The notes: generated from the sequence alone by a model not told the origin. 64,000 nucleotides of DNA from JAHEJB01 sp041748175 (GCA_041748175.1 JBGTDU010000161.1:1-64000); one strand, 5' to 3'; counted from the stretch's first letter, positions 41,717 to 50,874 are shown. Program-made: numbers and translations.

Positions 41717-41851
41717 AAATCCTCGTGTGTTGCGGAGTTTATCATCAAGGCGAAGTCACCCCGGTAGGAGAGTTCGAGTGTAACGAACCACTCACCTGCG
41801 ACTCCCGAAAGGCCCTTGCTAATTTTCGAGCGGTCGGACATGAGACATTCG

Positions 41852-41911
41852 TCATAACAGACAGCCGTTCAGCCGCACGGCCCCGTGTTGGCTCGAAGCC
41901 GCGGGTTAGCT
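41852..41911 (-). other. attC-like palindromic site after the 209-residue gene
   Basis: On the minus strand this reads AGCTAAC, then CCGCGGC, TTCGAGCC, a 13-bp centre, GCGGCTGAA, CGGCTGTCT, GTTATGAC. The outer boxes TAAC/GTTA pair. The inner boxes TTC(G)AGCC and GGCTGAA pair with a single extra G on the first, which is the extrahelical-base feature of integron attC sites. It lies 11 bp after the stop of the gene at 41922, in the orientation expected for a cassette site. Confidence 0.5.
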
Positions 41912-41921
41912 GGTGCGGGGG

Positions 41922-42551
41922 CTAGGGCGCTCCATAGATGCGCTGCTCTGCTTCCGTCTGGCGCTCAATCACGCTCTGGAAAAAAGCGTACTGGTTCTTG
42001 TAGAACTCGTCGCCGATGGTGTCGAAGCCGTAGAGGCGTTCCGAGAGCCGCGTGGTTGATGTGTGTGCGATCTTGTTCATAAGCGACGAAGGGTTGTGGT
42101 TGCGAGCAAAGCCTTCGAACGCGGCGTCGAAGAGGTGCCGGTAGCCTCGAAGAGACTCCATCATGAAGTCGGCACGCACCCCTTCTGGCGAGTAATAGCC
42201 GCCGGGTACGTCAAGGAGGGCACGATAGGCGTTGAGGTCTGCCCCGAAGACTTCGTCAAGCGAAGCGAACTGCGCCCAATCTCCGCCCTGCTCGATCCCC
42301 CTTGCTATGAAACCCAAGGCCATCGGAGCGACTTCGCCAGCGTCTTTGAGGTAGGGAAGAGCAGCGAACTCATAGACGCTAGCTGAGTAAGCGGCAAACT
42401 CGAGAAAGCTGCCGTCCGCGTTTGGGGGCAGGCCACAGTCGGCGGCAAGGATCGTAAGCGCCATGTGCGAGCCCTTCGTGATGAGCTTGCACGCGCTCTG
42501 GATTCGGTAGGGTTCGCGGTCTTCCTGCATTGGCTCGGCGCTGGTTTTCAC
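41922..42551 (-). CDS. Unknown 209-residue protein
   Basis: A mostly helical, probably soluble protein with no recognised domain. Segments include FLEFAAYSASVYEFAALPYL, GGYYSPEGVRADFMMESLRGYRHLF and LSERLYGFDTIGDEFYKNQY. It starts with GTG overlapping the stop of the 55-residue membrane protein (GTGA), so the two are translated together. Placement between an E-repeat and an attC-like site suggests it is cassette cargo. Confidence 0.7.
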   Translation of the reverse strand: MKTSAEPMQEDREPYRIQSACKLITKGSHMALTILAADCGLPPNADGSFLEFAAYSASVYEFAALPYLKDAGEVAPMALGFIARGIEQGGDWAQFASLDEVFGADLNAYRALLDVPGGYYSPEGVRADFMMESLRGYRHLFDAAFEGFARNHNPSSLMNKIAHTSTTRLSERLYGFDTIGDEFYKNQYAFFQSVIERQTEAEQRIYGAP

Positions 42552-42715
42552 AAGGCGACAAGCCCCAAAATGGTAAGCACAACCGCGACGACGAGAATAG
42601 CCGCCGGGCCGAGTGGGGTTCTGAAGATGGCTGGCTTGTTATGAATCGGCGCGCAAACGCCGGAGAACCAGTAGAAGACGACGACGCCTGCCAAGATCAA
42701 CAGGATGAAGCCCAT
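42548..42715 (-). CDS. 55-residue two-helix membrane protein
   Basis: Short gene with two hydrophobic helices, residues ~2-20 (GFILLILAGVVVFYWFSG) and ~36-55 (PAAILVVAVVLTILGLVAL), joined by a polar loop with Cys and His. Its stop overlaps the next gene's GTG start. E-repeat copy 3 begins 28 bp upstream. Small membrane protein plus soluble partner is a common two-gene layout, but the function is unknown. Confidence 0.65.
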   Translation of the reverse strand: MGFILLILAGVVVFYWFSGVCAPIHNKPAIFRTPLGPAAILVVAVVLTILGLVAL

Positions 42716-42742
42716 TGGATTAACTATGAGGGAAGTGCCAAA

Positions 42743-42873
42743 TAACCCCTGATAATACCGCTTAATCCGGCAATACCAGGAACATTGTCGGTAGCACCAG
42801 GAAAGGCGTTCGCCTGGGTATTGTGCCGATCAGCCAATCAGGCGCGCTCCCAATAGTACGGCGCCAGCCCGTC
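42743..42873 (-). repeat. E-repeat, copy 3
   Basis: Shares TAACCCCTGATAATA with E2 and then follows it through TTAATCCGGCAATAC, GTCGGTAGCACCAGGAA and a distal ATAGTA-GGCG-CAGC block. It ends, on the minus strand, in GGGGTTATTT 28 bp before the start of the 55-residue gene, where E2 has GGGGTTAGGC. Confidence 0.6.
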
Positions 42874-42950
42874 ACGAAACCAGCGTTCGCGGCATCCTCT
42901 TGCCTCCTGCTGCGTGCTTTACGCCGACAAGAGGCCGAGGCCGTCGCCGG

Positions 42951-43430
42951 CTATCCGCCTGTCGTCACCTTTAGCGTGGCCACCGGCGCCATCCCGGCAT
43001 CCGCGCCTTCGTGGCCGGGGTAAGGATCGAGTTGAAGCAAGGTCAGCGTGTATCCTGCTGCCTCGGCCGACTGGATTTCCTGGGGCTCCGAATCCGCGCT
43101 CACAAACCCCGGAATGCTCAACTGGACATTGCTCATCGTATCGTCCGCTATGAGTGAGAGGCTGATGGTGGCTCGGCCTTCCCAGACGCACGACGTGCCC
43201 GGATCGTCGGGGCAGCGGCTGTCCTCCGTGATGGCATCGAACCGGACCACCATGCCGTCGACAACCGTCGATGCGCCCTGCTCCAGGGTGAACGGTTCAC
43301 GGAGCTCGGCAAAACCCATGTCCGTCATCGGGCCTGTCGTGCCACCCGGATCGTTCGAGAGCGGCTCGGTGGTTTTGCATCCGGCGGCAATCAGCAGGAG
43401 GGCGGCGGGAAGAAGGGCGAGGCGGAGCAT
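42951..43430 (-). CDS. Putative lipoprotein, unknown function
   Basis: A 159-residue protein with a lipoprotein signal (MLRLALLPAALLLIAAGC, Cys at residue 18). The mature part contains ITEDSRCPDDPGTSCVWEGRATISLSL, a Cys-bounded loop found in small beta-sandwich lipoproteins that contain the segment CP-x-G-x-x-C-x-W-x-G-x-A. The closing strands are PVATLKVTTGG. Probably anchored in the outer or inner membrane facing the periplasm. The role is unknown. Confidence 0.75.
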   Translation of the reverse strand: MLRLALLPAALLLIAAGCKTTEPLSNDPGGTTGPMTDMGFAELREPFTLEQGASTVVDGMVVRFDAITEDSRCPDDPGTSCVWEGRATISLSLIADDTMSNVQLSIPGFVSADSEPQEIQSAEAAGYTLTLLQLDPYPGHEGADAGMAPVATLKVTTGG

Positions 43431-43522
43431 GGCTGACGTGGCTTGTTAGATAGGACGGTTCGCGGCACATTTTGCCTTCGACCACGTGTCCAACAAACTA
43501 CCAACGGGCCACACTATTGCGG

Positions 43523-44479
43523 TCAGAGCCGCGTGCGTACGGAGAGTTGGTGGAGCCCGCCGAGCTCGCTCCACGAGTTGAAGGCGTAGTCGAAGTTGAA
43601 CCGGCTCAGGTTTATGCCAAAGCCCGCGCTGACGCCCGCGAGATCGAGCCGCTCGCCCGTGGCGAGCTCCTGGTGGCGGCGCGGATTGTAGCCGATCCGG
43701 ACAGCTACGGGCGTTCCGATTCGGATTTCCCCGGCGATGTTCACGTGGCGGAGCGCTTCGTCGAGCGCGGAGCCGTCGCCGCTGTAGTCGTGGAGGTTGT
43801 ACCCCATTAACATGACGGTGAGCGGGATGCGCTCGAGGCGCTTCGAGACGCCGATCCGGAGGTCCACGGGAAGTCGGTCGGACCTCTCGCCGAGCGACGA
43901 CAACGCCGTGCCGACGTTGTGGATCGACGCGCTAAGGCCGATTTGCGGACCGGGAATCGAGTAGAGCACACCCAAATCGGCCGCGAGAGCCTGCGCACCC
44001 GCATCGTCAATCGACGCGAAGGCGGCATGGACGGTAACACCGCCGCGCAGACTAGGCGTGAGTTGCCGGGCATACGAGAGGGAAACGGCCGCCTCGCCCG
44101 CGCCGAAGGTTGTCCCGTCGCGGATGCCATTCTCGTCGGCGCGCTCGAAGGAACCGTACGTCAGATACCGGATACCGGCGGCAAACGTGCCCATATTTCC
44201 GATCGTGCGCGCGTACGAAGCAAACCCCGCGCTGATGTCGCTGAGGTGGTTCAGGTAGCTCACCGAGAGGCCGCGGTGCATTTCATCCGTCAGGAGTGCG
44301 GGGTTGTACAAAACCGCCGACGGATCGTTGCTGGGAATGGACCCAATGGACCCGGCAAGGGCTGAAGCACGGGCCGACGGCTCAAGACGGAGAAGATCGA
44401 ACCCGGTGTCGCGGCTCGTCTGCGCCGCGGCAGAAAGGCAAAACAATGCGGCGAGAGCAGCGGAGAGGAGTATTCGCAT
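43523..44479 (-). CDS. PorV/PorQ-family outer-membrane beta-barrel protein
   Basis: A 318-residue protein with a signal peptide (MRILLSAALAALFCLSAAAQ). The PorV/PorQ N-terminal motif is LLRLEPSARASALAGSIGSIPSNDPSAVLYNPALL. Alternating amphipathic strands run to the C-terminal LHQLSVRTRL. PorQ-like features include IRYLTYGSFERADENG. In Bacteroidota PorV/PorQ belong to or resemble the type IX secretion apparatus; relatives occur without T9SS, and no other Por gene is here. Start set at ATG 44479 before the signal. Confidence 0.85.
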   Translation of the reverse strand: MRILLSAALAALFCLSAAAQTSRDTGFDLLRLEPSARASALAGSIGSIPSNDPSAVLYNPALLTDEMHRGLSVSYLNHLSDISAGFASYARTIGNMGTFAAGIRYLTYGSFERADENGIRDGTTFGAGEAAVSLSYARQLTPSLRGGVTVHAAFASIDDAGAQALAADLGVLYSIPGPQIGLSASIHNVGTALSSLGERSDRLPVDLRIGVSKRLERIPLTVMLMGYNLHDYSGDGSALDEALRHVNIAGEIRIGTPVAVRIGYNPRRHQELATGERLDLAGVSAGFGINLSRFNFDYAFNSWSELGGLHQLSVRTRL

Positions 44480-44983
44480 GGCCTTGGAGAGCTGAGATCC
44501 TGGATTGCGCGGATGCCTTGAGGTGCGGACCAAAAGACAGTGAGCGTAGCAAAAGAGCGATCAGCCGGACAGAACGGTTGGTGTATGAGCCATGCGGATT
44601 CGAAAGTACGGCCTTTCGGCTGGATTGCCAGGGTAATTCGGGGGATCGCGGCAGTGTCAGCTGTCGTTCGTTTGAAGCACGCAAGGTCGCTGGGACCACC
44701 GATCTCCCGCTTGGCAGCACGGCGTAGAGTTCGGGCGTGCCTGCCAGGTTTGTTATCGCGGGACGGGAGGCCATCGCTCCGGCGACCATCACCCCATAAA
44801 GATCGAGAGGAAACAGCCGAAACGATGGAACGGCGCCTGGAACCTCGCGTGAGAACCCGGCTCTGCGGGATGGCCGTCCGTACCTTTTCAGGTTGATTGC
44901 AGCAATCTCGACACGGCGGATATGTACGCCGCCAATCCCCCCACCGAAGACTTCCGGGGCCAGCCCCCGGCGCCCATCCGTCC
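44480..44983. other. 500-bp gap upstream of secA, nothing recognised
   Basis: Short overlapping frames on both strands, none with a recognisable domain or ribosome site. It must hold the secA promoter and the promoter of the divergent PorV/PorQ gene. No repeat of the families seen elsewhere was noticed. Confidence 0.4.
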
Positions 44984-47900
44984 ATGCTAAAGGCCATTCA
45001 GAAGATTTTTGGCGGCGACAGCAACGAGCGCGACCTGCGCAAGCTGGAGCCAACCGTAGTCGAGATCAACAGGATCGCGGCGACCCTCGAAGGGCTTTCG
45101 GACGACGAGCTTCGCGCCAAAACCGACGAGTTCAGAGAGCGAATCCGCGCGGCCGTCGCGCCCGTTGAGGAACATCTTCAGGAAGTGCAGGCTCTTTTGG
45201 AGCGCTCGGGAGAAGCGGTCGAAGAGGTTGGCGGCGATGGACAGGCCGTTGAAACGGCGCGGTTGTCCGTACGCGAGCGCCAGGATCTTTACCAACAACT
45301 TGACGACCTCGAAAACGACTGGCTCGATGCCGCCGAAGACGTTCTCGACGAACTTATGACGGAAGGCTTTGCCGTCATCAAAGAGACGTGTCGCCGTCAT
45401 GTGGGCAAGTCATGGATGGCCGGGGGCACCGAAGTGGAGTGGCAAATGCTCCCTTACGATGTGCAGTTCATCGGTGGTGCGGTGCTGCACCGCGGGTCGG
45501 TGGCTGAGATGAAGACGGGCGAAGGCAAAACGCTCGTGGCCGTCGCGCCGATTTACCTCAATGCGCTGGTAGGCAAGGGCGTCCACGTGGTGACCGTGAA
45601 CCCGTACCTCGCCATGCGCGACGCCGAATGGATGGGGCCGATCTTCGAATTTCACGGCCTCACGGTTGACTGCATCGACAAATACGAAGCCCATACGCCG
45701 GGCCGTCGTGCAGCGTATCGGGCCGATATCACCTACGGAACCAACAACGAGTTCGGCTTCGACTATCTCCGTGATAACTCGTTCGTCGTCGATCCCGAGC
45801 AGCTTGTCCAGCGTGGGCATCACTACGCCATCGTGGACGAGGTCGACTCCGTGCTTATCGACGAGGCCCGGACGCCTCTCATCATTTCCGGCCCCGTTCC
45901 GCAGGCCGAGGCAGACAGCTTCCATGAGCTACAGGTTCATATTGAAAAGCTCGTATTTGCTCAGCAGAAGATCGTGGCCCGCTATGTGGCCGACGCCGAG
46001 CGGCTCCTCGCCGAGCGCGATAAAGCCGGCGAGGCCGGTGATTCCAAGCTCGCCCGGCAGTTGGAAGAGGACGCCGGATTGGCTCTGTTGCGCGCCGATC
46101 GGGGTTTCCCACGAAACAAGAAGCTCATAAAAATGAAGGGGGAGACCGGTATGGAGCAGCTCCTTCGCAAAACCGAATTTTTCTATCTACAGGACAACGG
46201 CAAGCGGATGCCCGAGGTCGACGAGCCGCTCCACTTTGCGCTAGACGAGAAACTCCACCAGCTGGAGATGACCGACCTGGGCCGCGAGTTCGTCGCTAAA
46301 GGGGCGGGCGAGGACATTCGTTTCTTCATTATTCCTGACGTCGGCGAAGAAATAGCAACCATCGAGAGGGCATACGAAACGGAGAAAAAGGCGCTGTACG
46401 AGCAGCTTCAGGCCGATGAATCGCTGACCGAAGAGAAGCGCGAGAACAAGTTGATGAACGATTTGGCCGTCGTAAAGAACACGATGGAGGAGGCCAAGCG
46501 CGAGCTTTACGTCACGTTCTCCGAGCGCAGTGAGCGCATCCACGCCGTCAACCAGTTGTTGCGCGCGTACACCTTGTACGAGAAGGACGTCGAGTACATC
46601 GTGCAGGATGGCAAGGTGATGATCGTCGACATTCACACAGGCCGCGTGCTCGCCGGGAGGCGCTACTCGGACGGGCTGCATCAGGCCATCGAGGCCAAGG
46701 AGAAAGTAAAGGTGCAGGCCGCCACGCAGACTTACGCGACCATCACCATCCAGAACTATTTCCGGCTGTACTCGAAGCTCTCGGGCATGACCGGTACTGC
46801 GGAGACCGAAGCGGAGGAGTTCCACAAAATCTACGAGTTGCCCGTCATGGTCATCCCGACCAACCGGCCTGTCGTTCGAGCAGACGACGAGGATCTGGTT
46901 TATAAAACCAAGCGCGCGAAATATGGGGCGGTGCTCGATCGGATCCGCGAATACCACGAAAAGGGCCAGCCTGTGCTCGTCGGCACGACATCGGTGGAAG
47001 TATCCGAGACGGTTTCGCGGATGCTCCAGCGCGCGAGCATCAAGCACAACGTGCTGAACGCCAAGTCGAGCCGCGCGATGGCGGAAGCCCAGATCGTCGC
47101 GGAGGCCGGGCAAAAGGGCGCCGTGACCATTGCCACCAACATGGCGGGGCGCGGCACCGACATCAAGCTGGCCGACGGCGTAACGGAATTGGGTGGACTT
47201 GCGATCATTGGCACGGAGCGCCACGAATCGCGCCGTATCGATCTCCAGCTGCGCGGGCGTTCAGGCCGCCAAGGCGATCCCGGCGAATCGGTCTTCTACG
47301 TTTCGCTGGAGGACGACCTCATGCGGCTCTTCGGCCACGACCGGACGGCGCGCATCATGGATCGGCTGGGGATGGGCGACGACGAAGTAATCACCCACAA
47401 GTGGATCACGAAGGGCATCGAGAAGGCGCAGCAGAAAGTCGAGCTAAACAACTTCGGCATCCGCAAGCGCCAGCTCGAGTACGACGACGTGCTCAACAGC
47501 CAGCGCGAGGTGATCTACGACCGCCGGATCCACGCGCTCCTCGGCGAGCGCCTTCGTGGAGATATTCTCGATATGCTCCGCGAGTTCGTCGAACGCACCG
47601 TCGGAGAGCATTTCGGCAACGGCGACCTCGACGAAATCCGAGAATCACTTCTGCGGCACCTTGCCTTCGATTTTCAGATCGACAAGGAAGTCGCGTTCAA
47701 CCTAGGGCAAGAAGGCCTGGTTGAGCGCATTCTGGACGAAGCCACCGAGCACTATCGGCGCAAACGCGCGTCGCTTGCGACGCCCTTCTATCGCTCTGCG
47801 AAGCAGATGATGGAGCAGGCCGATCCGGAGAACAGCCCGAAGAAACTCTACGTCGACTTTTCCGATGGTCGCAGGATGCTACGCGCGACGGTGAGCCCCG

Positions 47901-48409
47901 ATGCCGTTCTCGAATCCGAAGGCCAGGAGATCAACGATGCGCTCGAGCGCGCGGCCGTGCTTTCGGTCATCGACAGCAAGTGGGTGGACCACCTTCGCGA
48001 CCTCGACGAGGTGAAGGAGGGTGTGGGACTCCGTGCCTACGGCCAAAAAGATCCGCTGATCGAGTACAAAATGGAGGCGTTCGGACTATTCAAGGTTCTC
48101 ATTGAGGAGATTGACGAGGAAGTCATCCGGCTCGTCTTCAAGTCGGGCCCGGCTGTAGAACGCGGCGGGGCAGCGAAAAACACGTCGGCGGCACCCCGCG
48201 CCAGGCTGGACGCAAAACGGTCGAGGGCAGAGCACGCGTCCGAGCAGGATTATTCTGTCAAGATCGGCGGCAACGGCAACCGGAGTTCGGCAGAGCGAGA
48301 TCCCACAGCCCGCGCCGCTCCCGTCATCGCCGGCGACCGCGTTGGCCGGAACGACGCCTGCCCCTGCGGCTCGGGGAAGAAGTACAAGCATTGTCACGGC
48401 AGGGCGTAG
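44984..48409 (+). CDS. secA: Preprotein translocase ATPase SecA
   Basis: Motor of the Sec export pathway. It has 1141 residues, longer than the ~900 of E. coli because of an N-terminal insertion (~60-130) and an insertion within the nucleotide-binding region (~310-430), as in Bacteroidota. Walker A MKTGEGKTLVA (~residue 180), DYLRDNSF, DEVDSVLIDEARTPLI, the GTAETEAEEF and VGTTSVEVSE motifs, NMAGRGTDIKL and GRSGRQGDPG are present. The tail ends NDACPCGSGKKYKHCHG, the zinc-binding SEC-C motif that contacts SecB and ribosomes. I chose ATG 44984, starting MLKAIQKIFGG. Confidence 0.97.
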   Translation: MLKAIQKIFGGDSNERDLRKLEPTVVEINRIAATLEGLSDDELRAKTDEFRERIRAAVAPVEEHLQEVQALLERSGEAVEEVGGDGQAVETARLSVRERQDLYQQLDDLENDWLDAAEDVLDELMTEGFAVIKETCRRHVGKSWMAGGTEVEWQMLPYDVQFIGGAVLHRGSVAEMKTGEGKTLVAVAPIYLNALVGKGVHVVTVNPYLAMRDAEWMGPIFEFHGLTVDCIDKYEAHTPGRRAAYRADITYGTNNEFGFDYLRDNSFVVDPEQLVQRGHHYAIVDEVDSVLIDEARTPLIISGPVPQAEADSFHELQVHIEKLVFAQQKIVARYVADAERLLAERDKAGEAGDSKLARQLEEDAGLALLRADRGFPRNKKLIKMKGETGMEQLLRKTEFFYLQDNGKRMPEVDEPLHFALDEKLHQLEMTDLGREFVAKGAGEDIRFFIIPDVGEEIATIERAYETEKKALYEQLQADESLTEEKRENKLMNDLAVVKNTMEEAKRELYVTFSERSERIHAVNQLLRAYTLYEKDVEYIVQDGKVMIVDIHTGRVLAGRRYSDGLHQAIEAKEKVKVQAATQTYATITIQNYFRLYSKLSGMTGTAETEAEEFHKIYELPVMVIPTNRPVVRADDEDLVYKTKRAKYGAVLDRIREYHEKGQPVLVGTTSVEVSETVSRMLQRASIKHNVLNAKSSRAMAEAQIVAEAGQKGAVTIATNMAGRGTDIKLADGVTELGGLAIIGTERHESRRIDLQLRGRSGRQGDPGESVFYVSLEDDLMRLFGHDRTARIMDRLGMGDDEVITHKWITKGIEKAQQKVELNNFGIRKRQLEYDDVLNSQREVIYDRRIHALLGERLRGDILDMLREFVERTVGEHFGNGDLDEIRESLLRHLAFDFQIDKEVAFNLGQEGLVERILDEATEHYRRKRASLATPFYRSAKQMMEQADPENSPKKLYVDFSDGRRMLRATVSPDAVLESEGQEINDALERAAVLSVIDSKWVDHLRDLDEVKEGVGLRAYGQKDPLIEYKMEAFGLFKVLIEEIDEEVIRLVFKSGPAVERGGAAKNTSAAPRARLDAKRSRAEHASEQDYSVKIGGNGNRSSAERDPTARAAPVIAGDRVGRNDACPCGSGKKYKHCHGRA

Positions 48410-48419
48410 GGCTGGTAGT

Positions 48420-48490
48420 GCGTAATCCGTATTGCGTAGTGATTCTTAGGTTGATGCCCTTACGTAGTACGCAACACGCAATACCTTAAA
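48420..48490. repeat. TACGCAATACGC-type intergenic repeat after secA
   Basis: Made of GCGTAATCCGTATTGCGTAG and ACGTAGTACGCAACACGCAA words. The part from 48465 (ACGCAACACGCAATACCTT) recurs before recN at ~49112 (GCAACACGCGATACCTT), so it is part of the duplicated recN upstream block. Confidence 0.55.
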
Positions 48491-48516
48491 GCCAATCAGG
48501 CCCCTCGCGAGCAGCC

Positions 48517-48632
48517 ATGCTTCGCTCCCTGTCCATCCGCGATGACGCCCTGATTGAAGAGCTCGACGCCGAGTTCGGGAGCGGACTGAATATCATCACG
48601 GGCGAGACGGGCGCGGGGAAGCGCATCCTATG
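48517..48632 (+). pseudogene. recN: recN 5'-end fragment
   Basis: Encodes MLRSLSIRDDALIEELDAEF ... GLNIITGETGAGKRIL, matching the first ~38 residues of the intact recN at 49159 (Walker A included), then leaves the RecN sequence. DNA similarity extends upstream to ~48465. Here the first codon is ATG where intact recN has GTG, which supports GTG 49159 as the true recN start. Confidence 0.85.
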
Positions 48633-48685
48633 CGAGGAAACGCCTGTCGCAAAGCTCCGTTGGCCATTCTTACCACCTCACGGTC

Positions 48686-48964
48686 ATGACCGCGCTCCTC
48701 CAGAAAGCCTTCCGTCGAATCTCGACGCTTCTGCCGAACGAGCAGGGCGACTGCGCGCGCCAGCTATTGAAAGAGCTTGATTCTGAAAAAAGGTTGGACG
48801 AGTTATTCGATCTCACCGCAGATGAGCAGTGAGAGAAAATCATCGCTGAGGGGAAGAAGGATGCGGTCGAGAACGGCACCTTTGGGATTGATGAACTGAA
48901 AGCACGGGTAGGGCACGAGGCCTGGACTCAACCTCGGCTCTCCTGCGACTGTCATACAGAGTGA
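48686..48964 (+). pseudogene. Antitoxin-like gene with an in-frame stop
   Basis: Frame from ATG 48686 reads MTALLQKAFRRISTLLPNEQ ... ELFDLTADEQ, then TGA (48830), and continues in the same frame EKIIAEGKKDAVENGTFGID to a second stop at 48962. The first part resembles the small antitoxin family that precedes RelE/PIN toxins (LLQKAF-x-x-I-S-x-L-P-x-x-EQ-x-x-x-A-x-x-L-L-x-EL). Changing TGA to TGG would restore DEQWEK, common in that family. No toxin follows. Bases 48965-49110 hold no recognisable gene. Confidence 0.65.
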
Positions 48965-49158
48965 TCTCCAGCGGGAAGAGAGATCTACCTGAAATTGCCG
49001 AAGAAGTCGGATGAATCGTCAACTGTGGCCTCATGGCGTCTCGGGAGAAGATCCCTCGGCAAGCTCGGGATGAGGGAGGGCGAGGCTATCGCTAGTACTT
49101 GAGAGAACACCCAATGCGCAACACGCGATACCTTCCGCCAGACATCTACCGCTCACCC

Positions 49159-50874
49159 GTGCTTCGTTCCCTCTCCATCCGCGATTACGCCCTGATCGAA
49201 GAGCTCGATGTCGAGTTCGAGAGTGGGCTGAACATCATTACGGGAGAGACGGGCGCAGGGAAGAGCATTCTTATCGGCGCGCTGGGGTTGTTGTTGGGTG
49301 ATCGCGCGTCAATGGAGGCTGTCCGCACCGGCGCGAAGAAAGCCGTGGTCGAGGGACTTTTCGACAGCGCCGATGAAGGTTCACTGCCGGTCGTGCTCCG
49401 CGAAAACGACATTGAACCCAATGAGGGCGGCGTCCTCATCGTGCGGCGCGAAGTGTCCGCGAACCACAGCCGCGCATTCATCAACGACACGCCGACGACG
49501 CTCGACGTGCTCCGCGAGGTCGCCGCCCACACCATCGACCTCCATGGCCAGCACGAACATCAGTCGTTGCTGCGCTCAGAGACCCACGTCGGGCTCCTCG
49601 ACAACTTTGGAGGTCTCGGTGGGCTGGTCGAGACCTACCGAAAGCACTACCGCACCGTCGCCGAGTTGCAGAAGGAACGCGACGAACTCGTTCGCCAGGA
49701 GGCGGATTTGCGGAAGCAGAAGGAACTGGTCGAGTTCCAGATCGAGGAGATAGACCGCGCGGAGCCACGCCTGGGCGAACAGGACGAACTGGAGGCTGAG
49801 CGGAGGATTCTTGAGAACGCAGAGAAGCTCTATGAAGCCACCGGGCAGCTCTACGAGATTCTGACGGAGAGCGACGAGGCCTTAACCGATCGCCTCGTGA
49901 TCGTCCGCAACCAGTTGCAGGATCTCGCTCGCATAGACGCGACGTTCGACGAAACGCTGGGCGAGGTGCGTTCGGCGGAGATCATCCTGAAGGAGGCGAC
50001 GCAATTTCTCCAGGACTACAACTCGCGGATCGAGTTCAACCCGGAACGACTCGATGAAGTCCGCGAACGGCTTGGGGAGCTGGATTTCCTGGCCCGGAAG
50101 TACGGCGGCACCATCGAGGCCGTGCTGCTTCACCGCGAGGCTATCGGGCGGACGTACGAGTTGGCCGCCAATTTCGAGGGTGCCATCGCGCGGATCGACG
50201 GGAGGATTGCAGATGCGCAGGAGAAGCTCTCGCAAGCGGCTTACAGGCTTTCGCAGAAGCGCCACGAGGTGGCCGAGCGCATCGAGGAGATGATCGGAAT
50301 CGAGCTGGCGACCCTCGGAATGCCGCACGCCCAATTTGTCGTGCAGTTCGGCTTGGACGCCGCCGCCGATGGATGGGTGACTTTCCCAGACGGCACGCGG
50401 GTCGTCGCGCGCGGCTCCGGCGCGGACGTGGTGGAGTTCTACATCTCGGCCAACCTCGGCGAGGAACCTAAGCCGCTCGCTAAAGTGGCCTCCGGCGGCG
50501 AGATCAGCCGGATCATGCTTGCCCTCAAGGCCATTCTTGCGAAGAGCGACCGGCTTCCCATCCTGGTCTTCGACGAGATTGACGCGGGCATCTCAGGGGC
50601 CGTCGCGCGTCGTGCGGGCGAGACCATGCACCGCCTCGCGCAGTTCCACCAGATCATCGCTATCACGCACCTCCCGCAGATCGCTTCCCTGGGCGACACG
50701 CACTTTGTGGTGGAGAAATCCATCGACGGCGACCGGACGAAGACACGCATCCGCCGCTTATCTGAAACCGAACGCGCCGGGCAGATTGCCCAACTTCTCA
50801 GTGGCGATGGGGTCAGCGAGGCCGCGCTGGAGAGCGCCAGGGAGTTGATCGGACCAGCCCGGATCGACGGATGA
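49159..50874 (+). CDS. recN: DNA repair protein RecN
   Basis: SMC-like ATPase acting at double-strand breaks. It has 571 residues. The N-terminal ATPase half is LRSLSIRDYALIEELDVEFESG with Walker A GETGAGKSILIGAL (~residue 36). A long coiled-coil region (~155-365) follows, then the C-terminal ATPase half with signature VASGGEISRIMLALKAI (~residue 445), Walker B LPILVFDEIDAGISG and the ITHLPQIAS switch. The GTG start at 49159 is supported by the duplicated fragment at 48517, where the same position is ATG. Confidence 0.95.
   Translation: MLRSLSIRDYALIEELDVEFESGLNIITGETGAGKSILIGALGLLLGDRASMEAVRTGAKKAVVEGLFDSADEGSLPVVLRENDIEPNEGGVLIVRREVSANHSRAFINDTPTTLDVLREVAAHTIDLHGQHEHQSLLRSETHVGLLDNFGGLGGLVETYRKHYRTVAELQKERDELVRQEADLRKQKELVEFQIEEIDRAEPRLGEQDELEAERRILENAEKLYEATGQLYEILTESDEALTDRLVIVRNQLQDLARIDATFDETLGEVRSAEIILKEATQFLQDYNSRIEFNPERLDEVRERLGELDFLARKYGGTIEAVLLHREAIGRTYELAANFEGAIARIDGRIADAQEKLSQAAYRLSQKRHEVAERIEEMIGIELATLGMPHAQFVVQFGLDAAADGWVTFPDGTRVVARGSGADVVEFYISANLGEEPKPLAKVASGGEISRIMLALKAILAKSDRLPILVFDEIDAGISGAVARRAGETMHRLAQFHQIIAITHLPQIASLGDTHFVVEKSIDGDRTKTRIRRLSETERAGQIAQLLSGDGVSEAALESARELIGPARIDG

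Noticed and set aside
37817..42873. Phage or plasmid remnant
   Set aside because: No replication, capsid, conjugation or active integrase genes; only TA modules, recombinase fragments and cassette-like units.
44480..44983. Hidden gene upstream of secA
   Set aside because: Overlapping frames exist but are Arg/Ser-rich shadows without motifs.
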